This document shows positions 27,404 to 35,834 of a DNA stretch of 64,000 nt, one piece after another. How positions within the stretch are numbered: the stretch's first letter is position 1; each line of letters opens with the position of its first letter. The notes below the pieces were generated by a model. It saw only the letters and a list, made by a program, of their open reading frames with translations. It did no database searches and was not told where the DNA came from. Position numbers and translations under genes: made by a program. Source of the stretch: Pseudomonas sp. BN417 (GTDB lineage: Bacteria > Pseudomonadota > Gammaproteobacteria > Pseudomonadales > Pseudomonadaceae); the NCBI RefSeq assembly GCF_029871205.1, contig NZ_SSOJ01000115.1, forward strand, positions 62,001-126,000, given 5' to 3'.

Positions 27404-27604
27404 ATGCGCATTCAGTTGAACGGTGAATCCTTCGAGCTTCCCGACGGCCAGACTGTCGCGGACCTCATCGCCTGCCTGGATCTGGCCGGCCGCCGCGTCG
27501 CGGTCGAACTCAACCTCGACATAGTGCCGCGCAGCCAGCACGCCGCCACCGCCCTCTGCGAAGGCGACCGCGTCGAGGTGGTACACGCCATAGGCGGCGG
27601 CTAG
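27404..27604 (+). CDS. thiS: Thiamine biosynthesis sulfur carrier ThiS
   Basis: A 66-residue ubiquitin-fold protein starting MRIQLNGESFELPDGQTV and ending HAIGGG, with the C-terminal Gly-Gly that is adenylated and thiocarboxylated to deliver sulfur for the thiazole ring. The extra terminal Gly is as seen in Pseudomonas. It lies 90 bp upstream of its partner thiG. Confidence 0.96.
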   Translation: MRIQLNGESFELPDGQTVADLIACLDLAGRRVAVELNLDIVPRSQHAATALCEGDRVEVVHAIGGG

Positions 27605-27694
27605 CCGCGCGGGCACAGCGCCCGTCCAAATAGCTCCATCTGCCGTCCCAGTTTCGCGCCTTGCGCTTTCCCTACTGCCCGCCAGGAGTCCAGC

Positions 27695-28489
27695 ATGAGC
27701 CATACGCCGATCGACAAGCCCTTTACCCTTGCGGGCCGCACCTATCAGTCGCGTCTGTTGGTGGGCACCGGCAAGTACAAGGACCTCGAAGAGACCCGCG
27801 TCGCCATCGAGGCCTCCGGCGCCGAGATCGTCACCGTGGCGGTGCGCCGCACCAACATCGGCCAGAACCCGGACGAGCCCAACCTGCTGGACGTGATCTC
27901 CCCGGACAAATACACCATCCTGCCGAACACGGCCGGTTGCTATAACGCCGAAGAAGCGGTGCGTACCTGCCGCCTGGCCCGCGAACTGCTGGATGGCCAC
28001 AACCTGGTCAAGCTGGAAGTGCTGGCCGACCAGAAGACTCTCTTCCCCAACGTCGTCGAAACCCTCAAGGCCGCTGAACAGCTGGTCAAGGACGGCTTCG
28101 ATGTCATGGTCTACACCAGCGACGACCCCATCATCGCCCGCCAGCTGGCCGAGATGGGCTGCATCGCGGTGATGCCGCTGGCCGGCCTGATCGGCTCGGG
28201 CATGGGCATCTGCAACCCCTGGAATCTGCGCATCATCCTCGAGGAAGCCAAGGTTCCGGTGCTGGTGGATGCCGGCGTGGGCACCGCGTCCGACGCGACC
28301 ATCGCCATGGAGCTGGGCTGCGAGGCCGTACTGATGAACACCGCCATCGCCCATGCGCAGAACCCGGTGATGATGGCCGAGGCCATGAAGCACGCCATAG
28401 TCGCCGGCCGCCTCGCCTATCTGGCCGGGCGTATGCCGCGCAAGCTCTACGCCAGCGCCTCGTCGCCGCTGGACGGACTGATTCGCTGA
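27695..28489 (+). CDS. thiG: Thiazole synthase
   Basis: The 264-residue TIM-barrel protein starts with [20 protein letters not shown]. It contains [38 protein letters not shown] (Schiff-base lysine region), [13 protein letters not shown] and [11 protein letters not shown]. It condenses 1-deoxyxylulose-5-phosphate, dehydroglycine and ThiS thiocarboxylate to thiazole phosphate. AGGAG precedes the ATG. The stop at 28487-28489 abuts the repeat element at 28490. Confidence 0.97.
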   Translation: MSHTPIDKPFTLAGRTYQSRLLVGTGKYKDLEETRVAIEASGAEIVTVAVRRTNIGQNPDEPNLLDVISPDKYTILPNTAGCYNAEEAVRTCRLARELLDGHNLVKLEVLADQKTLFPNVVETLKAAEQLVKDGFDVMVYTSDDPIIARQLAEMGCIAVMPLAGLIGSGMGICNPWNLRIILEEAKVPVLVDAGVGTASDATIAMELGCEAVLMNTAIAHAQNPVMMAEAMKHAIVAGRLAYLAGRMPRKLYASASSPLDGLIR

Positions 28490-28628
28490 GAACCGGTCAC
28501 GATCAGCTGCGCGTCGGCCCTGCGGCGTTAAAAACAGGTTCGGAATGCTCATTTACAGCTCGTAAACTCCGCTTCCTCACTTGTTTTTGCCTTGCATGGC
28601 TCTAGCTCGCAAGATCGTGAGCAGGTTC
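28490..28628. repeat. 139-nt nested inverted-repeat element (family member 1)
   Basis: Paired segments are nested around one centre: GAACC/GGTTC (28490-28494 with 28624-28628), TCACGATC/GATCGTGA (28497-28504 with 28613-28620), AAAAACAGGT/ACTTGTTTTT (28530-28539 with 28579-28588, one G-T), GGAA/TTCC, and TTTAC-AGCTC-GTAAA (28552-28566). It fills the gap between thiG and trmB. In minus orientation it aligns with the element at 40506-40644. I do not recognise a named family; mobile (MITE-like) or structured-RNA nature is undecided. Confidence 0.75.
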
Positions 28629-28655
28629 TGAATTCCACTGACAGGTTTCGCAAGA

Positions 28656-29375
28656 ATGATCGAGCACCAGGGTTCGCCGGCCGCCGCCGACGAAACGCGT
28701 CACCACCGCACCATCAAGAGCTTCGTGATGCGCGCCGGCCGCATGACCGAAGGCCAGCAACGCGGCCTCGACCAGGGCTGGCCGAAATTCGGCCTGGAAC
28801 TGGCCGACGGCCCGCAGGATTTCGATGCCCTGTTCGGCCGCAGCGCGCCGCGCACCTTCGAGATCGGCTTCGGCATGGGCCATGCCACCCTGGAGATGGC
28901 CGCTGCAGCGCCTGAGCAGGATTTCATCGGTGTCGAGGTGCATCGCCCCGGTGTGGGGGCGCTGCTCAATGGCGCCATGACCCAGGGTCTCGACAATATC
29001 CGCGTCTACAGTTGCGACGCTCTGGAAGTGCTGCGCGACTGTGTGGCCGACGCCAGCCTGGATCGCGTCCTGCTGTTCTTCCCCGATCCCTGGCACAAGT
29101 CCCGTCACCACAAGCGGCGCATCGTCCAGCCGGCGTTCGCCGAGCTGGTGCGGCAGAAGCTCAGGGTCGGCGGCGTATTGCACATGGCCACCGACTGGGA
29201 ACACTACGCCGAGCACATGCTGGAAGTGATGAGCGTGGCACCTGGCTTCCGCAACCTGGCTGCGGACGGCCGTTATGTCCCGCGCCCCGAAGAGCGGCCG
29301 GTGACCAAGTTCGAGCGCCGCGGCGAACGCCTCGGCCACGGCGTCTGGGATCTCAAGTTCCAGCGCATCGATTGA
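28656..29375 (+). CDS. trmB: tRNA (guanine-N7-)-methyltransferase
   Basis: A 239-residue protein with [18 protein letters not shown] at the N-terminus, SAM-binding [41 protein letters not shown] (catalytic Asp and tRNA contact) and [16 protein letters not shown] near the C-terminus. It makes m7G46 in tRNA variable loops. It begins 27 bp after the repeat element. Confidence 0.97.
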   Translation: MIEHQGSPAAADETRHHRTIKSFVMRAGRMTEGQQRGLDQGWPKFGLELADGPQDFDALFGRSAPRTFEIGFGMGHATLEMAAAAPEQDFIGVEVHRPGVGALLNGAMTQGLDNIRVYSCDALEVLRDCVADASLDRVLLFFPDPWHKSRHHKRRIVQPAFAELVRQKLRVGGVLHMATDWEHYAEHMLEVMSVAPGFRNLAADGRYVPRPEERPVTKFERRGERLGHGVWDLKFQRID

Positions 29376-29529
29376 CCGGGCGCCGCCCACCAGCGGCGCC
29401 TCGGCAGACCTGAATAGACCGGGCCCACCCGGCACCTCACCTGATCCGACGATAGCAACGCCTGCCGATTGGCCGGGCGGCATAAGAATAAGAGCGACGC
29501 GGCTGCCGCTGCGTCGTGAGGAGAAGGCT

Positions 29530-30876
29530 GTGTTGTTGAGAACATTCGGATATCTGCTTCTGGCTGGCTGCGCCCTGCAGGCCCAGGCCAAGGTCGACGC
29601 TACCCGGGCCGCCCATCTCGGGCAGGACCTCACTCCCCTGGGCGCCGAGCGCGCCGGCAACGCCGCCGGCACCATCCCGGCCTGGGATGGCGGCCTCGCC
29701 ACCCCGCCGGCCGGCTACCAGCCGGGCATGCACCACCCCGATCCCTATGCAGGCGATGCCCCGCGCTTCATTGTCGACAGCCGGAACCTCGGCCAGTACG
29801 CCAAGCTGCTGACCCCGGGACACAAGGCCCTGCTGGAGCAGCACCCGGACTACAAGCTGCGCGCGTATCCGACCCATCGCAGCGCTGCCGCGCCGCAACG
29901 CATCTACGACGCCACCCGCTTCAACGCCGAGAACGGCGCGTTGATGGCCGGCGGCAATGGCGTGGAAGGTGTGGCCGCCGGTGTGCCCTTCCCGATTCCG
30001 GCCAATGGCCTGGAAGCCATCTGGAACCACATCCTGCGCTATCGCGGCGAGCAGATTCACTTCACTACCAATCAGGCGGCGGTCCTCGCCAATGGTGGCT
30101 ACAACCTGCTCAAGCTGGAACGGGACATCTATTTCGTCTACGGCCGTGACGGCATGAGCCCGGGCAACCTGGAGAACACCCTGTTCTTCTACAAATACCG
30201 GGTCGTGGCCCCGGCCAAGCTGTCAGGCTCGGCCCTGGTGGTGCAGGAAACCCTCGACCAGGTGCTGTCGATCCGCAAGGCGTGGCGCTTCAATCGCGGC
30301 GAGCGCCGCGTGCGCCGCCTGCCGATGCTGGCCTACGACACGCTGCAGCCCGACACCAATGGCCTGGCTACCGCCGACATGGTGGACTCCTACAACGGCG
30401 CGCCGGACCGCTACGAGTGGCAGTTGCTGGGCAAGGAGGAAATGCTGGTGCCCTACAACAGCTACGCCGTGCACCAGAAAGGCATCCCCTACGAGCAGAT
30501 CCTCAAGGCCGGCTACGTCAACCCCGACCTGCTGCGCTACGAGCAGCATCGCGTCTGGGTAGTGGAGGCGAACCTGCGCACGGGCTTCAGCCATCCCTAC
30601 GCCAAGCGCCGCTTCTACCTGGACGAGGACAGCTGGCAGATCCTCGCCGTCGACCTCTATGACAAGGGCGGCCGCCTGATCGGCATGCAGGAAAGCCATC
30701 CGATCAACTACTACGATGTGCCCATGTTCGGCAGCACGCTGGAAACCATCTACGATTTCGTCGGTGGTCGTTATTTCGTCGATGGCCTCGACAACAACGA
30801 AGCCATGTATGATTTCAAGGCCCCGCTCCACCCGAGGGACTTCACGCCCCAGGCGCTACGGCGCGAAGGCAACTGA
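29530..30876 (+). CDS. DUF1329 outer-membrane-lipoprotein-sorting-fold protein
   Basis: The 448-residue exported protein belongs to DUF1329 (LolA/LolB-like fold). It has DLTPLGAERAGNAAGTIPAW near the N-terminus and IWNHILRYRG, and ends with a long C-terminal Tyr/Trp-rich segment (FYDFVGGRYFVDGL-type, LHPRDFTPQALRR). The start is a GTG with GAGGAG upstream. The leader LLRTFGYLLLAGCALQAQA can be read as a Sec signal peptide or as a lipobox (LAGC). Family members are often linked to lipid or aromatic degradation; function here is unknown. A terminator follows. Confidence 0.88.
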   Translation: MLLRTFGYLLLAGCALQAQAKVDATRAAHLGQDLTPLGAERAGNAAGTIPAWDGGLATPPAGYQPGMHHPDPYAGDAPRFIVDSRNLGQYAKLLTPGHKALLEQHPDYKLRAYPTHRSAAAPQRIYDATRFNAENGALMAGGNGVEGVAAGVPFPIPANGLEAIWNHILRYRGEQIHFTTNQAAVLANGGYNLLKLERDIYFVYGRDGMSPGNLENTLFFYKYRVVAPAKLSGSALVVQETLDQVLSIRKAWRFNRGERRVRRLPMLAYDTLQPDTNGLATADMVDSYNGAPDRYEWQLLGKEEMLVPYNSYAVHQKGIPYEQILKAGYVNPDLLRYEQHRVWVVEANLRTGFSHPYAKRRFYLDEDSWQILAVDLYDKGGRLIGMQESHPINYYDVPMFGSTLETIYDFVGGRYFVDGLDNNEAMYDFKAPLHPRDFTPQALRREGN

Positions 30877-30898
30877 TTCCGGCCTGCCTGGCCATCCC

Positions 30899-30927
30899 AG
30901 CCGCCCTTCGGGGCGGCTTTTTATTTA
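30899..30927 (+). terminator. Rho-independent terminator
   Basis: An 8-bp GC stem AGCCGCCC / GGGCGGCT with a UUCG tetraloop is followed by TTTTATTTAT, 22 bp after the DUF1329 stop. Confidence 0.94.
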
Positions 30928-30942
30928 TGGCACGCCAGAAGT

Positions 30943-31010
30943 CGTAGGGTGCGCTGTGCGCACCGGGAGCCCCACGCGGGAGTCATTGGTGCGCGCGGCG
31001 CACCCTACCG
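30943..31010. repeat. Inverted pair of GTAGGGTGCGC repeats
   Basis: Arm CGTAGGGTGCGCTGTGCGCA (from 30943) and arm TGCGCGCGGCGCACCCTACC (ending about 31009) are inverted copies ~25 bp apart. They lie between the terminator and a convergent small gene. Composition is similar to widespread Pseudomonas GGGTGCGC intergenic repeats. Confidence 0.78.
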
Positions 31011-31031
31011 TCGAGATCGCAGCGCAGGGGC

Positions 31032-31286
31032 TCAGTTGATCAACTCGGCCCCCACCACCGTCGACTCCGGCAGGGACGGCGGCGCCGGGCTGATCTGCAT
31101 GTACTTGATGCTTTCCCGCGGAATCATCAGCAGGTCGCCATCCACTTCGATGCTGAGAAAGGGTGACTCCAGCTGGCGACGCAGGCCGCGGGCGACCTCC
31201 ACCGGGTCGGCGGACTGCTGCGGAAAGCGCAGGGCCAGGCGCTGGCCGTCCTGGAAATACAGGTAGAGGTGCTTGATCGGCTTCAT
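31032..31286 (-). CDS. Small conserved hypothetical protein
   Basis: An 84-residue soluble protein, MKPIKHLYLYFQDGQRLALR..., with alternating hydrophobic residues suggesting a small beta-rich fold. No motif I recognise. CAGGGAG lies upstream of the ATG. It is 52 bp downstream of the DUF3392 gene on the same strand. Confidence 0.7.
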   Translation of the reverse strand: MKPIKHLYLYFQDGQRLALRFPQQSADPVEVARGLRRQLESPFLSIEVDGDLLMIPRESIKYMQISPAPPSLPESTVVGAELIN

Positions 31287-31338
31287 GGGGCGTGCTCCCT
31301 GGATTGGCGGCCTGTGGCCGCCGGGGGAGCCGCCGGCC

Positions 31339-31662
31339 TCAGTTGCGATCGGCGATGATGCCGATCACGAAGAAGACTAGTAGCAGTACGGGCGCCAGGG
31401 TGTAGTTGTTGAAGTAACCCAGGCCCTGGGCCAGCCAGGGCGTCACGTAGATCATCGCCAGGCCGTAGCCGACCGCGCAGAGCAGCACGAAGAGCAGGGT
31501 GCGGAAGAGGAAATTGAGGCTGCCGATACGCTGCTGCACCCAGGCATTGATGGTCGGCCCGAACAAGACCAGCAGGGTGGCCATGATGGCCAGGGCGATA
31601 TCGTGGAGGTGGCCGCGGCTCCAGCGCGACAGGGTGGCGATCATGTCCAGTACGGCGTCCAT
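31339..31662 (-). CDS. DUF3392 membrane protein
   Basis: A 107-residue protein with three predicted membrane helices (IALAIMATLLVLFGPTINAW; FLFRTLLFVLLCAVGYGLAM; YTLAPVLLLVFFVIGII). The sequence fits the DUF3392 family as I remember it. Function unknown. The start MDAVLDM at 31662 was chosen because the upstream extension overlaps no conserved sequence; it lies 58 bp after the hemW stop. Confidence 0.8.
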   Translation of the reverse strand: MDAVLDMIATLSRWSRGHLHDIALAIMATLLVLFGPTINAWVQQRIGSLNFLFRTLLFVLLCAVGYGLAMIYVTPWLAQGLGYFNNYTLAPVLLLVFFVIGIIADRN

Positions 31663-31720
31663 CCGGGGTCCTTGATGAAGTGGTTCGGGAGCAGACGATT
31701 CCAAATCCGCAGCCTGCCCG

Positions 31721-32938
31721 TCAAGGCAGGAAATGCTGCAGCAGGTCATTGAGGAACAACTGGCCTTCGGCGGTGGCCACCAGCCGCCGCGGGTCGCCCT
31801 GCAGCAGGCCGCGTGTCTCCGCCTCGGCGCGGGCAGTGGCGAGGCCGGCCAGCGGCATGCCGGTGCGCTGAGTGAACAATTCGGCGGGCACGCCGTCTGT
31901 GAGGCGCAACACGTTCATGAGGAATTCGAAGGGCAATTCGCCTTCGTCCAGGTGGCGCTCGCCGGCCAGGAAGCGCTTGGCCGGGTCCAGGTAGTCCTTC
32001 GGCAGGCGGGTCTTCCAGCTGCGGATGATGCGGCCTTCCGGGCTGCTCAACTTGGCGTGGGCGCCGGCGCCTATGCCGAGGAAGTCGCCGAAGGTCCAGT
32101 AATTGAGGTTGTGCCGTGCGCGCTGGCCGCCCCGGGCATAGGCGGAAACCTCGTACTGGGCGTAGCCGTGCTCGGCCAGCAGCGCTTGCCCGGCTTCCTG
32201 GATGTCCCAGAGGATGTCGTCCTCCGGAAGCGTGGGTGGCTGGTTCCAGAACACCGTGTTCGGTTCCATGGTCAGCTGGTACCAGGAGAGGTGCGTCGGC
32301 CCTTGGGCGATGGCGATGCGTAGATCGTCCAGGGCGTCCTCGATGGATTGATCCGGGAGGCCGTGCATCAGGTCGAGGTTGAAGTTGTCGAAGCCGGCGC
32401 GGCGCGCCATGTCGGCGGCGCGGATGGCTTCCTCGCCGTCGTGGATGCGCCCCAGGGCCTTGAGCTTGGCCTCCTGGAAGCTCTGCACGCCGATGGACAG
32501 GCGGTTGATGCCAAGCTGGCGATAGGCGGCGAACTTGGCCTGCTCGAAAGTGCCGGGGTTGGCTTCGAGGGTGATCTCGATGTCGCGGGCGAAGGGCACC
32601 CGCTGCTCGACGCCGTCCAGCAGCCGGCCGATGGCGTTGGCGCTGAACAGGCTGGGGGTGCCGCCACCGAAGAAGATCGACGTCAGCTCGCGGCCGTGGA
32701 CGTGGCCAAGGTCCTGCTCCAGGTCGTCGAGCAGGGCGTCGATGTAGGCTTCTTCAGGCAGCTCGGAGCCAGCGGCGTGGGAATTGAAGTCGCAGTAAGG
32801 ACACTTGCGCACGCACCAGGGGATGTGGACGTACAGTGCCAGGGGCGGCAGCTGGAAGCCTGACGCGGCAAGCTGCAAACCATCCTTGCCGCCGCCACTG
32901 GTGGCTTGCGGCTTGCCGCTTGCAGCCGTCTGCTTCAT
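31721..32938 (-). CDS. hemW: Radical SAM heme chaperone HemW
   Basis: A 405-residue protein with [17 protein letters not shown], the CxxxCxxC [4Fe-4S]/SAM motif at Cys42, Cys46 and Cys49. [12 protein letters not shown] and [11 protein letters not shown] follow. Its C-terminal HemN-like domain ends [17 protein letters not shown]. HemW binds and transfers heme; it lacks the extra cysteine of true coproporphyrinogen dehydrogenase HemN. The ATG overlaps the rdgB stop (ATGA). The first ~28 residues (Ala/Gly/Gln/Lys-rich) are encoded by an inverted repeat at 32866-32918 and look non-homologous. Confidence 0.93.
   Translation of the reverse strand: MKQTAASGKPQATSGGGKDGLQLAASGFQLPPLALYVHIPWCVRKCPYCDFNSHAAGSELPEEAYIDALLDDLEQDLGHVHGRELTSIFFGGGTPSLFSANAIGRLLDGVEQRVPFARDIEITLEANPGTFEQAKFAAYRQLGINRLSIGVQSFQEAKLKALGRIHDGEEAIRAADMARRAGFDNFNLDLMHGLPDQSIEDALDDLRIAIAQGPTHLSWYQLTMEPNTVFWNQPPTLPEDDILWDIQEAGQALLAEHGYAQYEVSAYARGGQRARHNLNYWTFGDFLGIGAGAHAKLSSPEGRIIRSWKTRLPKDYLDPAKRFLAGERHLDEGELPFEFLMNVLRLTDGVPAELFTQRTGMPLAGLATARAEAETRGLLQGDPRRLVATAEGQLFLNDLLQHFLP
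32866..32918. repeat. CGGCAAGC-type inverted repeat inside the hemW 5' end
   Basis: CGGCAAGCTGCAA (32866-32878) and TTGCGGCTTGCCG (32906-32918) pair at 12 of 13 positions around a 27-nt loop that itself contains GCCAC/GTGGC. It encodes HemW residues ~7-25. Similar CAAGC/GCTTG-rich sequence occurs at 50205-50245 and 51235-51300. Confidence 0.72.
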
Positions 32939-33528
32939 AAGCCCAACCGTTGCTTGAGCAGGGCCATGGCGCGGGCGCGGTGGCTGAGCTGGTTCTTCTC
33001 GATGGGGGAAAGTTCGGCGCTGGAGCACTCGCGCTCGGGTACCCAGAACAGCGGGTCGTAGCCGAAGCCATGTTCGCCACGGGCCTCGAACAGGATGCGG
33101 CCACGCCAGACGCCTTCACAGAGGATCGGCAGCGGGTCTTCGGCATGCCGCAGCAGGGCCAGGCTGCAGATGAATTGGGCGCCGCGCTCGGCCTCCGGCA
33201 CTTCGCGCAGCACCTCGAGCAGCTTGGCATTGTTCGCCGCGTCGCCCTGGCCATCCGCGTAGCGCGCCGAGTAGATGCCGGGCGCACCGCCCAGGGCGTC
33301 CACCGCCAGGCCGGAATCGTCGGCGAGCGCCGGCAGGCCGGAGACCCGGGCGGCGTTGCGCGCCTTGAGGATGGCGTTCTCGACGAAGCTGAGGCCGGTT
33401 TCTTCCGGCTCGACTTCGCTGAACTCGGCGATCGAGCGCACTTTCACGCTATCGCCGAGCATGGCCTGGAGTTCCTTGAGTTTGCCGGCGTTGTGGCTGG
33501 CCAGCACCAGTTCTTTGAAAGGCATCAT
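32935..33528 (-). CDS. rdgB: dITP/XTP pyrophosphatase
   Basis: A 197-residue HAM1-family enzyme with [16 protein letters not shown] at the N-terminus, [37 protein letters not shown] and GFGYDPLFW. It hydrolyses ITP, dITP and XTP, keeping deaminated purines out of nucleic acids. It is part of the run DUF4426-rdgB-hemW, overlapping each neighbour by 4 nt. Confidence 0.97.
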   Translation of the reverse strand: MMPFKELVLASHNAGKLKELQAMLGDSVKVRSIAEFSEVEPEETGLSFVENAILKARNAARVSGLPALADDSGLAVDALGGAPGIYSARYADGQGDAANNAKLLEVLREVPEAERGAQFICSLALLRHAEDPLPILCEGVWRGRILFEARGEHGFGYDPLFWVPERECSSAELSPIEKNQLSHRARAMALLKQRLGL

Positions 33529-33944
33529 TCGTCGGGGAAGAATTCCTGGTCGAAGCTGAAGCTGTGCGGCGCTTCGTCGCCACGCTGCACGTTGAGGGTG
33601 AAGTTCAGCATTTCACGGTCGCTGAAGGGGAACTGCGCCAGGTAGTAGATGGCTTCGCCTTCGCTGACCTGCTTGAACTGCAGCGAGGTGACCTGGCCGA
33701 GCAGGTTCTTCACCTGGCCGCTGACCTGGGCGGTGCTGGCCTTGCCGGCCTTGAGCACGGCGACGTTGATCACGCCCTGGGTCTTGCTGCGGGTCAGGCC
33801 GACGGCGGCGGCGATGTCCGGCTGCAGGAAGCTGGAGTTGAAGGCGTTGTAGTGCACATCCAGGTCGCCGAAGGTTTGCTTGCGCTCGGCGGCGGCCGGC
33901 AGGGCCAGGCAAAGGGCGAAAAGGAACAGGGCTAGACGACGCAT
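33525..33944 (-). CDS. DUF4426 exported protein
   Basis: A 139-residue protein with signal peptide [20 protein letters not shown] and the DUF4426 pattern [20 protein letters not shown] with a C-terminal [11 protein letters not shown]. Predicted periplasmic beta-sandwich of unknown function. AAGGAGAG precedes the ATG at 33944, and its stop overlaps the rdgB start (ATGA). Confidence 0.87.
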   Translation of the reverse strand: MRRLALFLFALCLALPAAAERKQTFGDLDVHYNAFNSSFLQPDIAAAVGLTRSKTQGVINVAVLKAGKASTAQVSGQVKNLLGQVTSLQFKQVSEGEAIYYLAQFPFSDREMLNFTLNVQRGDEAPHSFSFDQEFFPDE

Positions 33945-33960
33945 GGTGGCTCTCCTTGAT

Positions 33961-34581
33961 TCAGACCGCGACGCGGTGGTCCGAAAGGCCCGGGCCACTG
34001 ACGCGATAGATACCGATCTCACCCAACAGATTAGGCCAAACCCGGCTGGGCAGGTTGTGCCGGTGCTCGTGGTCCACCGCCAGGCGGTCGAGGACTTTCA
34101 CCTGCTGCTCGCGGCAGAGTTCCTCGAAGTCCTTGAAGGTGCAGAAGTGGATGTTCGGTGTGTTGTACCAGGTGTAGGGCAGGAACTCCGACACCGGCAT
34201 CTGCCCGTAGCGCGCCAGGTACCAGCGGCAGCGCCAGTGGCCGAAGTTGGGGAAGGTGATGATGCACTCGCGGCCGACCCGCAGCATCTCCTTGAGGATG
34301 CGGTCGGGGTAGTGTACGGCCTGCAGCGCCTGGGTCATCACCACCACGTCGAAGCTGTTGCTGGCGAAATTGCCCAGCCCCTTGTCCAGGTCCTGCTCGA
34401 TCACGTTCACGCCATGGTCGATGCAGTGGGCGATGTTTTCCGGGTCGATCTCCAGGCCATAGCCGCTGACCTGCTTGTGGTCGCGCAGCCAGGCCAGCAG
34501 CTCGCCCCTGCCACAGCCGAGGTCGAGCACCCGGCTGCCCGCGGGGATCCAGTCCTGGATGATTTCTAGGTCGGCACGCAT
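33961..34581 (-). CDS. metW: Methionine biosynthesis protein MetW
   Basis: A 206-residue methyltransferase-fold protein starting MRADLEIIQDWIPAGSRVLDLGCG. It contains the SAM motif LDLGCGRGELLAWL, VVVMTQALQAVHYPD, and FPNFGHWRCRWYLARYGQMPVS, characteristic of MetW. MetW pairs with MetX for homoserine acylation in proteobacteria. It begins 3 bp after the metX stop. Confidence 0.95.
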   Translation of the reverse strand: MRADLEIIQDWIPAGSRVLDLGCGRGELLAWLRDHKQVSGYGLEIDPENIAHCIDHGVNVIEQDLDKGLGNFASNSFDVVVMTQALQAVHYPDRILKEMLRVGRECIITFPNFGHWRCRWYLARYGQMPVSEFLPYTWYNTPNIHFCTFKDFEELCREQQVKVLDRLAVDHEHRHNLPSRVWPNLLGEIGIYRVSGPGLSDHRVAV

Positions 34582-34584
34582 GGG

Positions 34585-35724
34585 TTACACCGCAATCCTG
34601 TTCATGTAGCTGCTGAAGGCCTGGAGGTAGCGCGGAATCGGCATGAGGAAGGCATCGTGGCCCTGGGGGGCGTCGATCTCCAGGTAGTTGACGTTCTTCC
34701 GCGCGGCGATCAGGGCGTCGACGATCTCCCGCGAACGGGCCGGGGAGAAGCGCCAGTCGGTGGTGAAGGACATCACGCAGAAGTCCGCCTTGGCCGAGGC
34801 CAGGGTGCGCGCCAGGTCGCCGTCATGGACCGCGGCCGGGTCGAAGTAGTCCAGGGCCTTGGTCATCAGCAGGTAGGTGTTGGCGTCGAAGCGCCCGGAA
34901 AACTCCTCGCCCTGGTAGCGCAGGTAGCTTTCCACCTGGAATTCCACGCTGTGGAAGTCGTAGTTGAGCTTTTCGCTCTTCAGGCCGCGGCCGAATTTCT
35001 CGCCCATGGCGTCATCCGACAGGTAGGTGATGTGGCCCACCATGCGCGCGAGCATCAGCCCGCGCTTGGGGATCACGCCCTGCTCCTGGAAGTGCCCGCC
35101 ATGGAATTCCGGGTCGGTGAGGATGGCCTGGCGCGCCACCTCGTTGAAGGCGATGTTCTGCGCCGACAGCTTGGGCGCCGAGGCGATGGCCAGGCAGTGG
35201 CGAACGCGGTCCGGGTAGCTGATGGTCCACTGCAGCGCCTGCATGCCGCCGAGGCTGCCGCCCACCACCGCCGCCCACTGCTGGATGCCGAGCACGTCGG
35301 CGAGACGCGCCTGGCTGTTCACCCAGTCCTCCACCGTCATCACCGGGAAGTCGGCGCCGTAGGGCACGCCGGTGGCCGGGTTGAGGCTGGAGGGGCCGGT
35401 GGAACCGTTGCAGCCGCCCAGGTTGTTCAGGCTGACCACGCAGAACTTCAGGGTGTCGATGGCCTTGCCCGGGCCGATGCAGCTGTCCCACCAGCCCGGC
35501 TTGCGATCTTCCATGCTGTGGTAGCCGGCGGCGTGATGGTGGCCGGACAGCGCGTGGCAGATCAGCACCGCGTTGCTGCGGGCCTCGTTCAGCTCGCCGT
35601 AGGTCTCATAGACCAGTTCGTAGTCAGTCAGGCTGCGGCCGCAGGCGAGCGCCAGCGGCTCGCTGAAGCGTTGCACCTTGGGACTGACCAGGCCGACGGA
35701 ATCTGCGGGAATGGCGGTGGGCAT
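34585..35724 (-). CDS. metX: Homoserine O-succinyltransferase (MetX-type)
   Basis: A 379-residue alpha/beta hydrolase-fold acyltransferase with [27 protein letters not shown], the nucleophile motif [14 protein letters not shown], and C-terminal GHDAFLMP with the catalytic His. It acylates homoserine as the entry to methionine synthesis. Pseudomonas MetX proteins use succinyl-CoA (MetXS) according to the literature; from sequence alone the acyl donor is not certain. It forms an operon with metW. Confidence 0.93.
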   Translation of the reverse strand: MPTAIPADSVGLVSPKVQRFSEPLALACGRSLTDYELVYETYGELNEARSNAVLICHALSGHHHAAGYHSMEDRKPGWWDSCIGPGKAIDTLKFCVVSLNNLGGCNGSTGPSSLNPATGVPYGADFPVMTVEDWVNSQARLADVLGIQQWAAVVGGSLGGMQALQWTISYPDRVRHCLAIASAPKLSAQNIAFNEVARQAILTDPEFHGGHFQEQGVIPKRGLMLARMVGHITYLSDDAMGEKFGRGLKSEKLNYDFHSVEFQVESYLRYQGEEFSGRFDANTYLLMTKALDYFDPAAVHDGDLARTLASAKADFCVMSFTTDWRFSPARSREIVDALIAARKNVNYLEIDAPQGHDAFLMPIPRYLQAFSSYMNRIAV

Positions 35725-35761
35725 CGCGACCCTGCTCTCAATCTGGGAAGGGCGCCAGTCT

Positions 35762-35800
35762 AAAGAGCGCCGCCCCCTGCGGCAAGCGCGGGGGGCGGCG
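35762..35800 (-). terminator. Hairpin terminator after the dynamin-like gene
   Basis: CGCCGCCCCC (35768-35777) pairs with GGGGGCGGCG (35791-35800), extended by three more pairs around a 7-nt loop. On the minus strand CTCTTTA follows, a short T-tract. It lies between the dynamin-like gene and metX. Confidence 0.7.
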
Positions 35801-35834
35801 GCTAAGGCGTTGAATATTCAGGCTCTGCGGACGT

